From NCBI GenBank assembly GCA_035578005.1, contig DATJYK010000423.1, positions 48,976 through 112,975 on the forward strand: a DNA stretch of 64,000 bases, read 5' to 3'. Source of the DNA: Gp13-AA77 sp035578005. GTDB taxonomy: Bacteria; Acidobacteriota; Terriglobia; UBA7540. Below, one piece after another: positions 50,342-59,476 of this stretch. Position numbers and translations under genes: made by a program. A model generated the notes under the pieces. That model was not told where the DNA came from and ran no database searches. It saw only the letters and a list, made by a program, of their open reading frames with translations. Position 1 is the first letter of the stretch. Each line of letters starts with the position of its first letter.

Positions 50342-52677
50342 ATCAGCCTCAGACCAACACGGCTGCGCAAAGCGCTTTGGAGTGCGACGGCTTGACGCCG
50401 CCTTTCTGCGCAATTTCGCCGCCGGCCGATGGCGGCGTCAATCCGCCGCACTCCAAGGCGCCCTGGGCGCCCCAATCCCGCAGGCTGCTGGGATTCGTAC
50501 TCGCGACCCTAACCTTTCCCGCCGCACTGGCGGCGCAGAATGCGGGGTCCACCTCAACGGGCAAGAAACTGCTGACCCCTGAAGTCATCAATAGCGGCGC
50601 CGGCCGGCGCGGCACTGGTGGCTTGCAGAGGCTCACCTGGCGGCCCGGGTCTCACCAGCTATCGTTTCTACGGCATGAGGGCGAGGACTTAAACGCGCCG
50701 CTCCAGCTCGTGCTGCACGACGCCGCATCCGGCCAGGAACAAGCGGTTCCTGAGGCGTCCGGCGGCCACACACTAGCCTTGTCTTCGTACCAGTGGTCGC
50801 CCAAGGGAGACAAGCTGCTGGTGGAGGGTGGCTCCGACCTTTGGCTGATGGACCTGAACGGGGGAGAGCCGAGGCGCCTCACCGATGACGGCAAGCCGAA
50901 GGAGAATCTCACTTTTTCTCCTACCGGCGACCGTGTGGCGTTCGTGCAGGACAACAATCTTTATACGGTGGAACTCGCCAGCGGACTCCTGAAAAAGTTA
51001 ACCCACGACGGCAACGAAGACCGTATGAACGGCAAGCTGGACTGGGTGTATGAAGAGGAACTGGCGCTGCGGGCCAGCAATCCCGCGTATGCCTGGTCGC
51101 CGGACGGGAAGGAGATCGCCTATCTCAGCCTCGACGATACGCCGGTGCCGAAGTATCCCTTGACCCACTACATCTCAGACCACGTCACCCTCACGGAGCA
51201 GCGCTTTCCGCAGCCGGGCGACCCGAATCCCCTACCTGCCATTCACGTTGTGTCGGTAGCCGAGGATGCTACCACTTGTTGGACGTACCCCTTGAAGGAC
51301 CATGATGTGGAGTACTTGAGCCCGTCATTCACCTGGACGCCGGACTCGCAGAACGTGGCGTTTTCCACGTTGAACCGGTCCCAGAATCACCTGGTGCTGC
51401 ACCTTTGGAATCCGTTCAGCGAAACCGACCGCCGATTGCTGGAAGAACACGACTCTTATTGGATCAATGTCATCGAGGCGCCCTATTTTCTCAAGGACGG
51501 CAAGCGTTTTATCTGGGTGTCGGAGCGGGACGGCTGGGCACACGCCTATCTTTACAACCTCGACGGTACGCTGGTGCGGCAACTGGGCGCGGGCGACTGG
51601 ATGATTGACCACCCGATGTTCTCCGACGTTCCGCTCTTACAGGTAGATGACGCGGGTGGCTGGGTCTACTTCACCTCCACCAATCCCGATCCGCGCGATC
51701 GGCAGATTTACCGTGTGCGGATAGAAACCGGTGAAATGGAGCGCCTTTCGAAAGAGCCGGGCACACACGGCCTTGACCTGGCGCCCGACGGCACGTATCT
51801 GGTGGACCACTTTTCCAACCTGACCACTCCTGCTGAAACACGCCTGCTGAAATCCGACGGCTCTCTGGCTGCGACGCTTCACAAGGCGACCGACCCCTGG
51901 GCCGGCTACGCGGAGGGCGCCACCGAGTTCGTCACTCTGAAGGCCGCGGACGGTACCGCGCTTTACGCGCGGATTGTGAAGCCGCCAGACTTCAATCCCA
52001 AGAAGAAATATCCGGTGATCGTGGACATTTACGGCGGGCCCGGCGTGCAGACGGTTGTAAACGCGTGGGGCGTTACGAACGCCGATGACCACATGCTTGC
52101 GGGGCAAGGATTCATCGTCTGGCAGCTCGATAATCGAGGCTCGGCGGGGCGCGGCCACGCCTTCGAAACGGCAATTTTCGAACACTTGGGGCAGCACGAA
52201 GTGGACGACCAGATCGCAGGAATCAATTTTCTGAAGTCCCTAGCCTACGTTGATTCAAGCCGAATCGGGGTGCATGGCTGGTCTTACGGCGGGTATATGA
52301 CGCTGTCGCTCTTGACGCGCGCACCGGATGTCTTCAAGTGCGGCGCCGCGGGCGGTCCGGTGACGGCCTGGAAGTTCTACGATTCCATTTACACCGAGCG
52401 CTACATGCGGACGCCCGAAGAGAACCGGGAGGGCTATCATGACTCGTCGCCTTTGAATTATGCTGACAAGCTCAAAGCCAAGCTTCTGTTGGTTCAGGGC
52501 GCTGACGATGACAACGTTCACATGCAAAACACCATGAACTTTGTGGAAGCCTTGGTGAAGGCGGGACTCCCGTTTGAGCTCTACCTGCAGCCTGGGGAAA
52601 AGCACGGATTCGCGGGGCGCAGCTCGCGGCTTTATCTAAGTGAGCGGGAGTTGGCCTTTTTCAAGGCAAACCTGTGA
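50338..52677 (+). CDS. S9 (dipeptidyl peptidase IV-type) peptidase
   Basis: A 779-residue exported serine peptidase: N-terminal DPP IV beta-propeller (~90-490) and C-terminal alpha/beta hydrolase. The nucleophile is in GWSYGGYMTLSLL, the Asp in QGADDDNVH and the His in GEKHGFAG; VDIYGGPGVQTV is also typical. The signal peptide is RRLLGFVLATLTFPAALAA at ~48-66, preceded by 47 residues encoded by a palindromic repeat. The only in-frame start is the TTG at 50338, overlapping the previous stop (TTGA); a non-standard CTG at ~50487 is the alternative. The start is uncertain. Confidence 0.88.
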   Translation: MNQPQTNTAAQSALECDGLTPPFCAISPPADGGVNPPHSKAPWAPQSRRLLGFVLATLTFPAALAAQNAGSTSTGKKLLTPEVINSGAGRRGTGGLQRLTWRPGSHQLSFLRHEGEDLNAPLQLVLHDAASGQEQAVPEASGGHTLALSSYQWSPKGDKLLVEGGSDLWLMDLNGGEPRRLTDDGKPKENLTFSPTGDRVAFVQDNNLYTVELASGLLKKLTHDGNEDRMNGKLDWVYEEELALRASNPAYAWSPDGKEIAYLSLDDTPVPKYPLTHYISDHVTLTEQRFPQPGDPNPLPAIHVVSVAEDATTCWTYPLKDHDVEYLSPSFTWTPDSQNVAFSTLNRSQNHLVLHLWNPFSETDRRLLEEHDSYWINVIEAPYFLKDGKRFIWVSERDGWAHAYLYNLDGTLVRQLGAGDWMIDHPMFSDVPLLQVDDAGGWVYFTSTNPDPRDRQIYRVRIETGEMERLSKEPGTHGLDLAPDGTYLVDHFSNLTTPAETRLLKSDGSLAATLHKATDPWAGYAEGATEFVTLKAADGTALYARIVKPPDFNPKKKYPVIVDIYGGPGVQTVVNAWGVTNADDHMLAGQGFIVWQLDNRGSAGRGHAFETAIFEHLGQHEVDDQIAGINFLKSLAYVDSSRIGVHGWSYGGYMTLSLLTRAPDVFKCGAAGGPVTAWKFYDSIYTERYMRTPEENREGYHDSSPLNYADKLKAKLLLVQGADDDNVHMQNTMNFVEALVKAGLPFELYLQPGEKHGFAGRSSRLYLSERELAFFKANL
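50373..50460. repeat. Palindromic repeat inside the 5' end of the S9 peptidase gene
   Basis: Left arm CGCTTTGGAGTGCGACGGCT TGACGCCGCC; the right arm is its reverse complement with 27 of 30 positions matching. It keeps the reading frame open and would add ~30 residues (LECDGLTPPFCAISPPADGG) before the signal peptide. Confidence 0.75.
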
Positions 52678-53365
52678 GTATGATTGCCGAAGGACGAGCG
52701 TCGATTTGCGAAGTGGGCTGGTCATATCCCCCAGTTTCGTGCGGACCACGAAGAGCAAGAGCCTTCAACACTGAGGCCGCAGAGTCTCCGTGAACTCCGT
52801 GTTGAGAGGATTCTAGGCACAGAGTGCACTGAGGCCTTCGGTTCGGAAGGCCGCGCTGGGTTGAGATTTTCTCCCCTCGCGGCTGGAGGCGCCACTGGGA
52901 TTTGGATTGGACGCCGACGTTACGGCTACGTTGCGCGAGGATTTCCACAGGCGCCTCGCGATAAGTACCGGTTACACAAGCAAAGTACCGGTTACACTTG
53001 AGGCGAAATTACGTAAACGCCACTGCGTTTAGGAATTTCAGGTGACACCCCGGAATGTTGAGGCGAATCATTGTTTTGCAGAGTTATTCCCGACTCGGTT
53101 ACGTAAACGCGCCTCAGAGGCATGCGTCGGCGGGGAAAAGGCCACAGGATGGCGAGAAATTTCAGTAGCACCCCGGAATGTGCAAAGGAATCGGGAGGTT
53201 CGCAGGATATGTGGCGCGCCAGGCATGGGAAATCTGAGATAATTGAGAAATTCTGCATTGAATGGCGTCGCGAGTGTGGACCATGACTTGCTAGCGCGAG
53301 CGGGCCTCGCACGACGCGTGGCAATCATGACGGAGTAATTAATCGCGCGAGCTGGAGGAGGGACG
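52678..53365. other. Gene-free stretch with duplicated IS-end-like phrases
   Basis: No gene recognised. AAGTACCGGTTACAC occurs twice 20 bp apart (52963 and 52983). CACCCCGGAATGT occurs at 53046 and 53169 in the same AATTTCAG context, and TTACGTAAACGC at about 53010 and 53099. This looks like the decayed ends of one or more insertion sequences. Confidence 0.45.
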
Positions 53366-55651
53366 ATGAAGGGGCGGCTTAGTTGGGTCTTGCTGGGAGT
53401 GGTCGCAACACTGGTATGTGCGGCGGCCACGCCGGAGTCAACGGAGCATCTGCTCGGATATTCGGATGAGGCTGCCCGGACGGAGCTGGAGTGGGAGGGG
53501 AAGTTCAAATCGATCCCCTCGCCCGCGAACATCAGGGAGTACAATCGCCGGCTTTCGGCCCGGCCGCATAATGTAGGCTCGCCCTACGATAAGGACAATG
53601 CCGAATGGATTCTCTCCAAGTTCAAGGAATTCGGCCTCGACGCGCATATCGAGACATTCAAGGTTTTATTCCCAACACCCAAGGAACGTTTGGTGGAGTT
53701 GGTTGCGCCCACCAAGTTTGTGGCCAAGCTTGAGGAACCTACCGTTCCTGAGGATCCTACTTCAAACCAGCATGACGAGCAGCTTCCAACCTATAACGCT
53801 TACTCGATCGATGGTGATGTCACGGCGCCGCTGGTCTATGTCAACCATGGAGTGCCGGAGGACTACGAGCAACTCGAACGCCTGGGAGTCTCGGTGAAGG
53901 GAGCGATTGTGATCGCGCGTTATGGCGGAAGCTGGCGCGGGATCAAACCTAAGGTGGCAGCCGAGCACGGCGCGGTAGGGTGCCTGATCTATTCCGATCC
54001 GCGCGACGATGGCTATTTTGAAGGTGACGTATTCCCTCAGGGCGCCTATCGACCGCTCGAAGGCGTGCAGCGCGGAAGCGTGATGGACATGCCGGTGTAT
54101 TCGGGGGATCCCCTCACACCTGGAGTGGGGGCGACGGAAGACGCCAAGCGATTGCCACTCGACCAGGTGAAGGTGTTCACCAAGATTCCGACGCTTCCGA
54201 TTTCCTACGGCGACGCGCAGCCTTTGCTGGCGGCAATGGGCGGCGCCGTGGTCCCTGAGGCTTGGCGCGGTGGCCTCAACCTGACTTACCATGTCGGTCC
54301 CGGACCGGCCAAAGTTCACCTAAAAGTGAAAGCGAATTGGGATCTCAAGCCGATCTACGACGTCATCGCTACGATTAAGGGCTCCACCGAAGCGGACGAA
54401 TGGATCATTCGCGGCAACCACCATGACGCGTGGGTGAACGGCTCAGAAGACCCCATATCCGGGCAGTCCCCTCTGATTGAGGAGGCGCGGGCCCTCGGTG
54501 CGTTGGTGAAGCAAGGATGGAAGCCCCGCCGCACCATCATCTATTGTGCGTGGGACGGCGAAGAGCCAGGATTATTGGGTTCCACCGAGTGGGCTGAAAC
54601 CCACGCCGATGACCTTGAGCGTCACGCTGCCGTGTACATCAACTCCGATTCGAACGGGCGCGGATTCCTCGGAATGGAAGGTTCTCACACGCTTGAGAGA
54701 TTCATCAACGGCGTGGCGAAGGATGTCGACGACCCGGAGACCAAGCTCACGGTGTGGAAGCGCAGTGAGCTATCACGCATCCAGAAAGCTAAGAGAGAAC
54801 AGGACCGGAGCGAGATTCGCCAGCGGCCGGACCTGAGGATTGAAGCGCTCGGCTCCGGTTCCGACTATACGCCCTTTCTGCAACATCTCGGCATCGCATC
54901 CCTTAACCTTGGCTACGGCGGCGAATCAGGTGGAGGCATTTATCACTCCATCTACGACGACTTTTACTGGTACAGCCACTTCGGCGATCCAACCTTTGAG
55001 TATGGGCGCGCTCTCTCCGAGACCATTGGGACCGCGGTGATGCGGCTGGCAGACGCGGAGCTTTTGCCCTACGACTTTTCGGACTTCACGGATACCATGC
55101 GGCGCTACCTCAGCGATCTCCAGAAGCTGCTCTCAACCGAGCGTGACACCATTCGCGAGCGCAACAAGGAGATTGAGGAAGGGGTCTTTACGGCCACCGC
55201 TGATCCGACAAAAACGTACGTTCCTCCCAAGACCGAGCAGGAACCTCCCTACCTGAACTTCGCACCGCTCGAGAACGCGGTTGACAAGCTCGCAGCCAGC
55301 GCGGACCGCTATCAAAAGGCGTTGCAAAAGGCAGATGCGCGGGCTGGCGCCGCGCTCGATCATGCCCAACTCGATGCCCTCAATCAGACGCTCGTACAGA
55401 GCGAGCGTAAACTGATAACAGACGATGGCTTGCCGGGACGCCCCTGGTACCGGCACCAAATCTACGCGCCGGGCTACTATACGGGATATGGGGTGAAAAC
55501 CATGCCGGCCGTGCGCGAGGCTATTGAGCAAAAGCAGTGGGATGAGGCCGACCGGCAGATTCCCGTGGTGGCGAGGGTTTTGCAGGACGAATCGGCACTG
55601 GTGGATTCGGCGGCCGGGGAGCTTGAGCGCGCGACAGCCAGCGGCCAGTAA
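53366..55651 (+). CDS. M28-family peptidase (glutamate carboxypeptidase II-like)
   Basis: A 761-residue exported zinc peptidase with the three domains of GCPII: protease domain interrupted by an apical PA domain (~130-290, with VKGAIVIARYGGSWRGIKPK) and a C-terminal helical dimerisation domain (~600-750). Metal ligands are visible in RGNHHDAWVNGSEDP (His, Asp), WDGEEPGLLGSTEWAE (catalytic Glu and ligand), INSDSNGRGF (Asp) and GGIYHSIYDD (His). Signal peptide RLSWVLLGVVATLVCAAA. GGAGG lies 8 bp before the ATG. Likely releases C-terminal acidic residues from peptides in the periplasm. Confidence 0.92.
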   Translation: MKGRLSWVLLGVVATLVCAAATPESTEHLLGYSDEAARTELEWEGKFKSIPSPANIREYNRRLSARPHNVGSPYDKDNAEWILSKFKEFGLDAHIETFKVLFPTPKERLVELVAPTKFVAKLEEPTVPEDPTSNQHDEQLPTYNAYSIDGDVTAPLVYVNHGVPEDYEQLERLGVSVKGAIVIARYGGSWRGIKPKVAAEHGAVGCLIYSDPRDDGYFEGDVFPQGAYRPLEGVQRGSVMDMPVYSGDPLTPGVGATEDAKRLPLDQVKVFTKIPTLPISYGDAQPLLAAMGGAVVPEAWRGGLNLTYHVGPGPAKVHLKVKANWDLKPIYDVIATIKGSTEADEWIIRGNHHDAWVNGSEDPISGQSPLIEEARALGALVKQGWKPRRTIIYCAWDGEEPGLLGSTEWAETHADDLERHAAVYINSDSNGRGFLGMEGSHTLERFINGVAKDVDDPETKLTVWKRSELSRIQKAKREQDRSEIRQRPDLRIEALGSGSDYTPFLQHLGIASLNLGYGGESGGGIYHSIYDDFYWYSHFGDPTFEYGRALSETIGTAVMRLADAELLPYDFSDFTDTMRRYLSDLQKLLSTERDTIRERNKEIEEGVFTATADPTKTYVPPKTEQEPPYLNFAPLENAVDKLAASADRYQKALQKADARAGAALDHAQLDALNQTLVQSERKLITDDGLPGRPWYRHQIYAPGYYTGYGVKTMPAVREAIEQKQWDEADRQIPVVARVLQDESALVDSAAGELERATASGQ

Positions 55652-55699
55652 CCTTTACGGGGGTCCGTAGCGTCTCAGACATGGAGACACGTTTGTGAG

Positions 55700-55705
55700 T
55701 ATAAT
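55700..55705 (+). promoter_or_regulatory. TATAAT box upstream of the DUF2911 gene
   Basis: GTGAGTATAATC has an extended-type -10 with a poor -35 (AGACAT, 17 bp upstream). It would give a ~90-nt leader containing a CCGGCTTGCCGG hairpin. Confidence 0.35.
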
Positions 55706-55801
55706 CAATCGCGCCGGCTTGGGCCTTCGGGCTCGAAACGGCGGGGTCAGCCGGCTTGCCGGAAGCCGTGAATTCCAGTTCAACTCGAAAAGGAGAGAAC
55801 G

Positions 55802-56326
55802 ATGAGAAGACTTTTGACGATTGTCTGTGCTCTCGGCTTCGTCGCGGCCATTTCCTGCTCCGCCTTCGCGCAGGGCGGCGCGCGGGGAAAATCAAAGGTT
55901 ACTGTGGGCAGCGCCCAGGTTTCCGTGGATTACGGGCGTCCCGCACTCAAGGGCAGGAGCATCCAAAGTATGCTCGGCGAGCTCCCGACGGGCGGATTTT
56001 GGCGGCTCGGCGCCAACCAGTCTACAACTTTCTCAACCAGCGCCGATTTGGACTTCGGTGGCACGACGGTTCCCAAGGGCGAATACAGCCTTTGGGCTCA
56101 GAAACAGGCTGACAACAGTTGGAAGCTTGTCTTTAACTCTCAGCACGGCCAATGGGGCACTGACCATGACCCGTCGAAAGACTTGGTGAGCGTGCCGCTG
56201 ACGCAGGGGAAGACGTCGACTCCCGCTGAAGAGGTCACGATCAACCTGGCACAAGAGGGATCCGGCGGCAAGATCACCATTCAGTGGGGCGACCTCGAGC
56301 TCTCGACGACTTTCGCCGCGAAGTAA
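55802..56326 (+). CDS. DUF2911-family exported protein
   Basis: A 174-residue periplasmic protein with a signal peptide (LLTIVCALGFVAAISCSAFA). Conserved DUF2911 phrases: VSVDYGRPALKGRSI, LPTGGFWRLGANQSTTFSTS, VPKGEYSLWAQ and WKLVFNSQHGQWGTDHDPS. The fold is a beta sandwich of unknown function, widespread in Bacteroidetes and Acidobacteria. AAGGAGAG 6 bp before the ATG supports the start. A possible promoter is ~100 bp upstream. Confidence 0.9.
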   Translation: MRRLLTIVCALGFVAAISCSAFAQGGARGKSKVTVGSAQVSVDYGRPALKGRSIQSMLGELPTGGFWRLGANQSTTFSTSADLDFGGTTVPKGEYSLWAQKQADNSWKLVFNSQHGQWGTDHDPSKDLVSVPLTQGKTSTPAEEVTINLAQEGSGGKITIQWGDLELSTTFAAK

Positions 56327-56386
56327 GCTGGTGTATTGTCACTGGAATTTCCCCTTTTTGATGACTGGCAACAAAGATAAGTCATC

Positions 56387-56428
56387 CCCGCGAGCTCGCG
56401 CGGTCGTACTCGCGAGCTCGCGCCGGGA
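56387..56428. repeat. CGCGAGCTCGCG double hairpin
   Basis: Two self-complementary CGCGAGCTCGCG units separated by ~10 bp, flanked by CCC and GGG, in the gap between DUF2911 and the M61 gene. Could act as a terminator without a U-tract, or be a REP-like palindrome. Confidence 0.5.
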
Positions 56429-56474
56429 TGGCACGCCTCACTGACGCCCATTCCCAGGAGGAGCAAATCCACAC

Positions 56475-58364
56475 ATGACTCCACGGCGTTTTCGCCTGTG
56501 TACAGAACTCATTCTTGTGGTTGCAGTCTGCGCAGTTGGAGCACACGGCCAGAACGTAACTCCCATCACCCTCGAGGTTGACGCCAGCCAGGTTCAGCTC
56601 AAGGTTGTTCGAGTCCACATACAAATGCCGGCGAAGCCGGGTCCGCTCACCCTCTACTATCCGAAGTGGATTCCCGGGGAACACACTCCCGATGGGCCCA
56701 TCGCCAGTGTCACGGGGCTCGAAATGAAGGCTGCGGGCCAGACGGTTCGCTGGCAGCGCGACCTCCTCGATGTGTATACCTTCCACGTCGATGTCCCCGA
56801 AGGCGCTAACAACTTGGAGGTGTCGCTCGACTATATTGAACCTTCCAACGGCCCCTATTCAGGGGGCGCTTCGGCCACGGATAAGCTGGACGTGCTGGAA
56901 TGGAACCAGGACGTGCTTTATCCCGCAGGCGCACCTGCGCGCGAAATCGTCTACAGACCCACCTTGCGCCTGCCCCAGGGCTGGAAATACGGGACGCCTC
57001 TGCCCGTCGAGCGGGAGTCAGGCAATGAGATTGAATTCAAGCCGGTTGACCTGGAGCGCCTGGTCGATTCACCGGTGATCATGGGGCAGTACTATCAGGC
57101 CATCGATGTGACGCCGCAGGGCGAGCCCATTCACCATGAGATGGACCTCGCGGGTGACAGCGCGGCCGCCATCGACATGAGTCCCGAGCTGCGCAAGGAA
57201 TACACCAACCTGGTGGCTGAGTCGGGTAAGCTCTTCGGCACACGTCATTACCGTGACTATCATTTCCTGCTGACTCTGAGCGACCACGTGGCCCACTTCG
57301 GCCTCGAACACAATGAGTGCAACGACAGCCGCGTGGGAGAGAACGGATTTACCACGGGACGCGTGCGCATGGCCAGCCTGCTGCCGCATGAATTCGTGCA
57401 CTCCTGGAATGGGAAGTTTCGCCGTCCCGCGGACCTGGCGACGCCTGATTTCGAACAGCCCATGAAGACGGATTTGTTGTGGGTCTACGAGGGCCTTACC
57501 GATTATCTCGGCCCCATACTGACCGCACGCAGTGCGCTGTGGACTCCCGAAGAGTATCGCGATTATATTGCGCGAATTGCAGCCTCGCTCGGCCCCGGGC
57601 GTCCGGGCCGAACCTGGCGGGACCTGCAAGATACCACTTTGGCGCCGCTGTTTAATGGCTTTGGTGGCGGCTGGCAGGATTGGAAGCGAGGGAGCGATTA
57701 TTACGACGAAGGCGACCTTGTCTGGCTCTGGGTGGACACCATCATCCGTGACGTCACCCACAATCAGAAATCAATCGACGACTTTTGCCACATCTTCCAC
57801 GGTGGTCCCAATAACGGTCCTGAAGTGAAGCCTTACACCTTCGACGAGATCGTGAAGACTCTGAACGAAGTCACCCCTTACAACTGGGCGACGTTCTTCC
57901 ACGAACGCCTGACTTCGCTCTCGCCCGATGCACCGGTCGGCGGCATCGAAGCCGCGGGCTGGAAAGTTGACTACACTGATCAGGAACCCCGCGGAGAAGG
58001 TCGCGGAGGCGGTGGTCCGCGCGGCCCGTCTGTGAACGCGCTCTATTCGATCGGCCTCAGCCTCGGAGGCGATGGCCATGTGCAGGACTCGGTTTGGGGC
58101 GGGCCCGCATTTCGAGCGGGCGTTGTTTCCGGCATGGAAGTGGTAGCGGTCAACGGACGCCGATTTACGCCGGAGATTTTCAACACCGCACTGCGCGCCA
58201 CCAAGACCAGCACTGAGCCCATGCAACTCCTGGTGGTAAACGATGACTACTACAGGACGGTCTCCATTGACTATCACGGCGGTCCTCGCTACCCGCATCT
58301 GGTGCGGATTGAGGGCAAGCCGGATATGCTGAGCGAAATCATCAAGGCGCGGGCATCGCAGTAA
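56475..58364 (+). CDS. M61-family aminopeptidase with PDZ domain
   Basis: A 629-residue exported zinc peptidase (glycyl aminopeptidase type). The metal motif HEFVH is near residue 304 (LLPHEFVHSWNGKFRRP) with the third ligand in WVYEGLTDYLGP. A thermolysin-like core is followed by a PDZ domain near the C-terminus (~520-605: GGDGHVQDSVWGGPAFRAGV, VVAVNGRRFTPEIFNTALRA). Signal peptide TELILVVAVCAVGAHG. AGGAGG 11 bp upstream. Acts in the periplasm on N-terminal small residues, by family analogy. Confidence 0.92.
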   Translation: MTPRRFRLCTELILVVAVCAVGAHGQNVTPITLEVDASQVQLKVVRVHIQMPAKPGPLTLYYPKWIPGEHTPDGPIASVTGLEMKAAGQTVRWQRDLLDVYTFHVDVPEGANNLEVSLDYIEPSNGPYSGGASATDKLDVLEWNQDVLYPAGAPAREIVYRPTLRLPQGWKYGTPLPVERESGNEIEFKPVDLERLVDSPVIMGQYYQAIDVTPQGEPIHHEMDLAGDSAAAIDMSPELRKEYTNLVAESGKLFGTRHYRDYHFLLTLSDHVAHFGLEHNECNDSRVGENGFTTGRVRMASLLPHEFVHSWNGKFRRPADLATPDFEQPMKTDLLWVYEGLTDYLGPILTARSALWTPEEYRDYIARIAASLGPGRPGRTWRDLQDTTLAPLFNGFGGGWQDWKRGSDYYDEGDLVWLWVDTIIRDVTHNQKSIDDFCHIFHGGPNNGPEVKPYTFDEIVKTLNEVTPYNWATFFHERLTSLSPDAPVGGIEAAGWKVDYTDQEPRGEGRGGGGPRGPSVNALYSIGLSLGGDGHVQDSVWGGPAFRAGVVSGMEVVAVNGRRFTPEIFNTALRATKTSTEPMQLLVVNDDYYRTVSIDYHGGPRYPHLVRIEGKPDMLSEIIKARASQ

Positions 58365-58432
58365 GATTCGCTGATGTTCGGCGCCTTTCGGCCGTTCCCG
58401 GTGACGACATTCACGCCTCAAGAGGAGAGCAA

Positions 58433-59473
58433 GTGCGCTATCGACTGCTTGGCGGAACGGGACTCAAAGTTTCGGAAATCTGCCTTGGCGCCATGACCTT
58501 TGGCAGCCGTCCCGGTCCGGGCGCCGTTCCGGGCGCGGAGGAGGCGGAGTCCCTGTCCGTTATCGACACGTTTCTGGATCGCGGCGGAAACTTCATCGAC
58601 ACAGCGAACGGATACGCGGAAGGACGCTCGGAGGAGATCGTCGGCAAAGCCCTGAAGGGCCGCCGCTCGCGCCTGGTGGTCGCCACCAAGGTGTTCTTTC
58701 CAACCGGAGCTGATCCGAATGCCAAAGGTCTCTCACGCAAACATATCTTCGATGCTGTCGAAGCGAGCCTGCGTCGCCTCGCCACCGATTACATCGATCT
58801 TTACCAAGTGCACTGCTACGACTCGCGCACGCCGCTTGAGGAAACACTCTCAGCCCTCGACGCGCTGGTTCAACAAGGCAAGGTCCGCTACCTCGGATGC
58901 TCGAATTTTGCCGCCTGGCAACTGGCCAAGGCGCTGGGCATTTCGGTGGCGCGTTCTTTCGCCCGCTTCGAGTGCCTGCAGCCCCAATACAGTCTGGTGG
59001 TGCGAGCAGCCGACCGCGAATTGCTTCCGCTCTGCCGCTCGGAACGAATCGGCGTCATCGCCTGGAGTCCATTGGCCGGCGGTTTTCTCACGGGCAAGTA
59101 TCAGCCCGGTCAGGAACCACCGCGCGAGTCGCGTCTGGCTGAGTCCGATCCCGCGTCCCGAGCCTGGACCGAGCGCTTTCTCACGGTGCACAATTTCGGC
59201 ATTCTGGCAGCGCTTGAAGACGCGGCTCGGACGCTCGAAAAGACTCCTGCGCAGACGGCCCTCGCTTGGGCGCTTAACGTGCCCGGAATGACCTCCGTGA
59301 TTATCGGTGCTCGCAACCGCCGCCAACTGGACGACAACCTCGGAGCCGCCGGCTGGGACTTCCCAAGCGAGCTCTGGCAAAAACTCGACCAGGCCAGCGC
59401 TCTGCCACTCGAATATCCTCAGGACTTCCACGCATTCGTCGAGACGCTCATTCACCGCGACCTGAGTCCTTGA
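58433..59473 (+). CDS. Aldo/keto reductase
   Basis: A 346-residue cytosolic NADPH-dependent oxidoreductase of the AKR fold. Catalytic tetrad residues lie in FIDTANGYAEG (Asp, Tyr), VVATKVF (Lys) and YQVHCYDSRT (His). The NADP-binding C-terminus reads VIIGARNRRQLDDNLGA. The start is GTG with AGAGGAG 6 bp upstream. Ketone or aldehyde substrate unknown. deoB follows after 3 bp, so the two are in one operon. Confidence 0.9.
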   Translation: MRYRLLGGTGLKVSEICLGAMTFGSRPGPGAVPGAEEAESLSVIDTFLDRGGNFIDTANGYAEGRSEEIVGKALKGRRSRLVVATKVFFPTGADPNAKGLSRKHIFDAVEASLRRLATDYIDLYQVHCYDSRTPLEETLSALDALVQQGKVRYLGCSNFAAWQLAKALGISVARSFARFECLQPQYSLVVRAADRELLPLCRSERIGVIAWSPLAGGFLTGKYQPGQEPPRESRLAESDPASRAWTERFLTVHNFGILAALEDAARTLEKTPAQTALAWALNVPGMTSVIIGARNRRQLDDNLGAAGWDFPSELWQKLDQASALPLEYPQDFHAFVETLIHRDLSP

Positions 59474-59476
59474 AGC

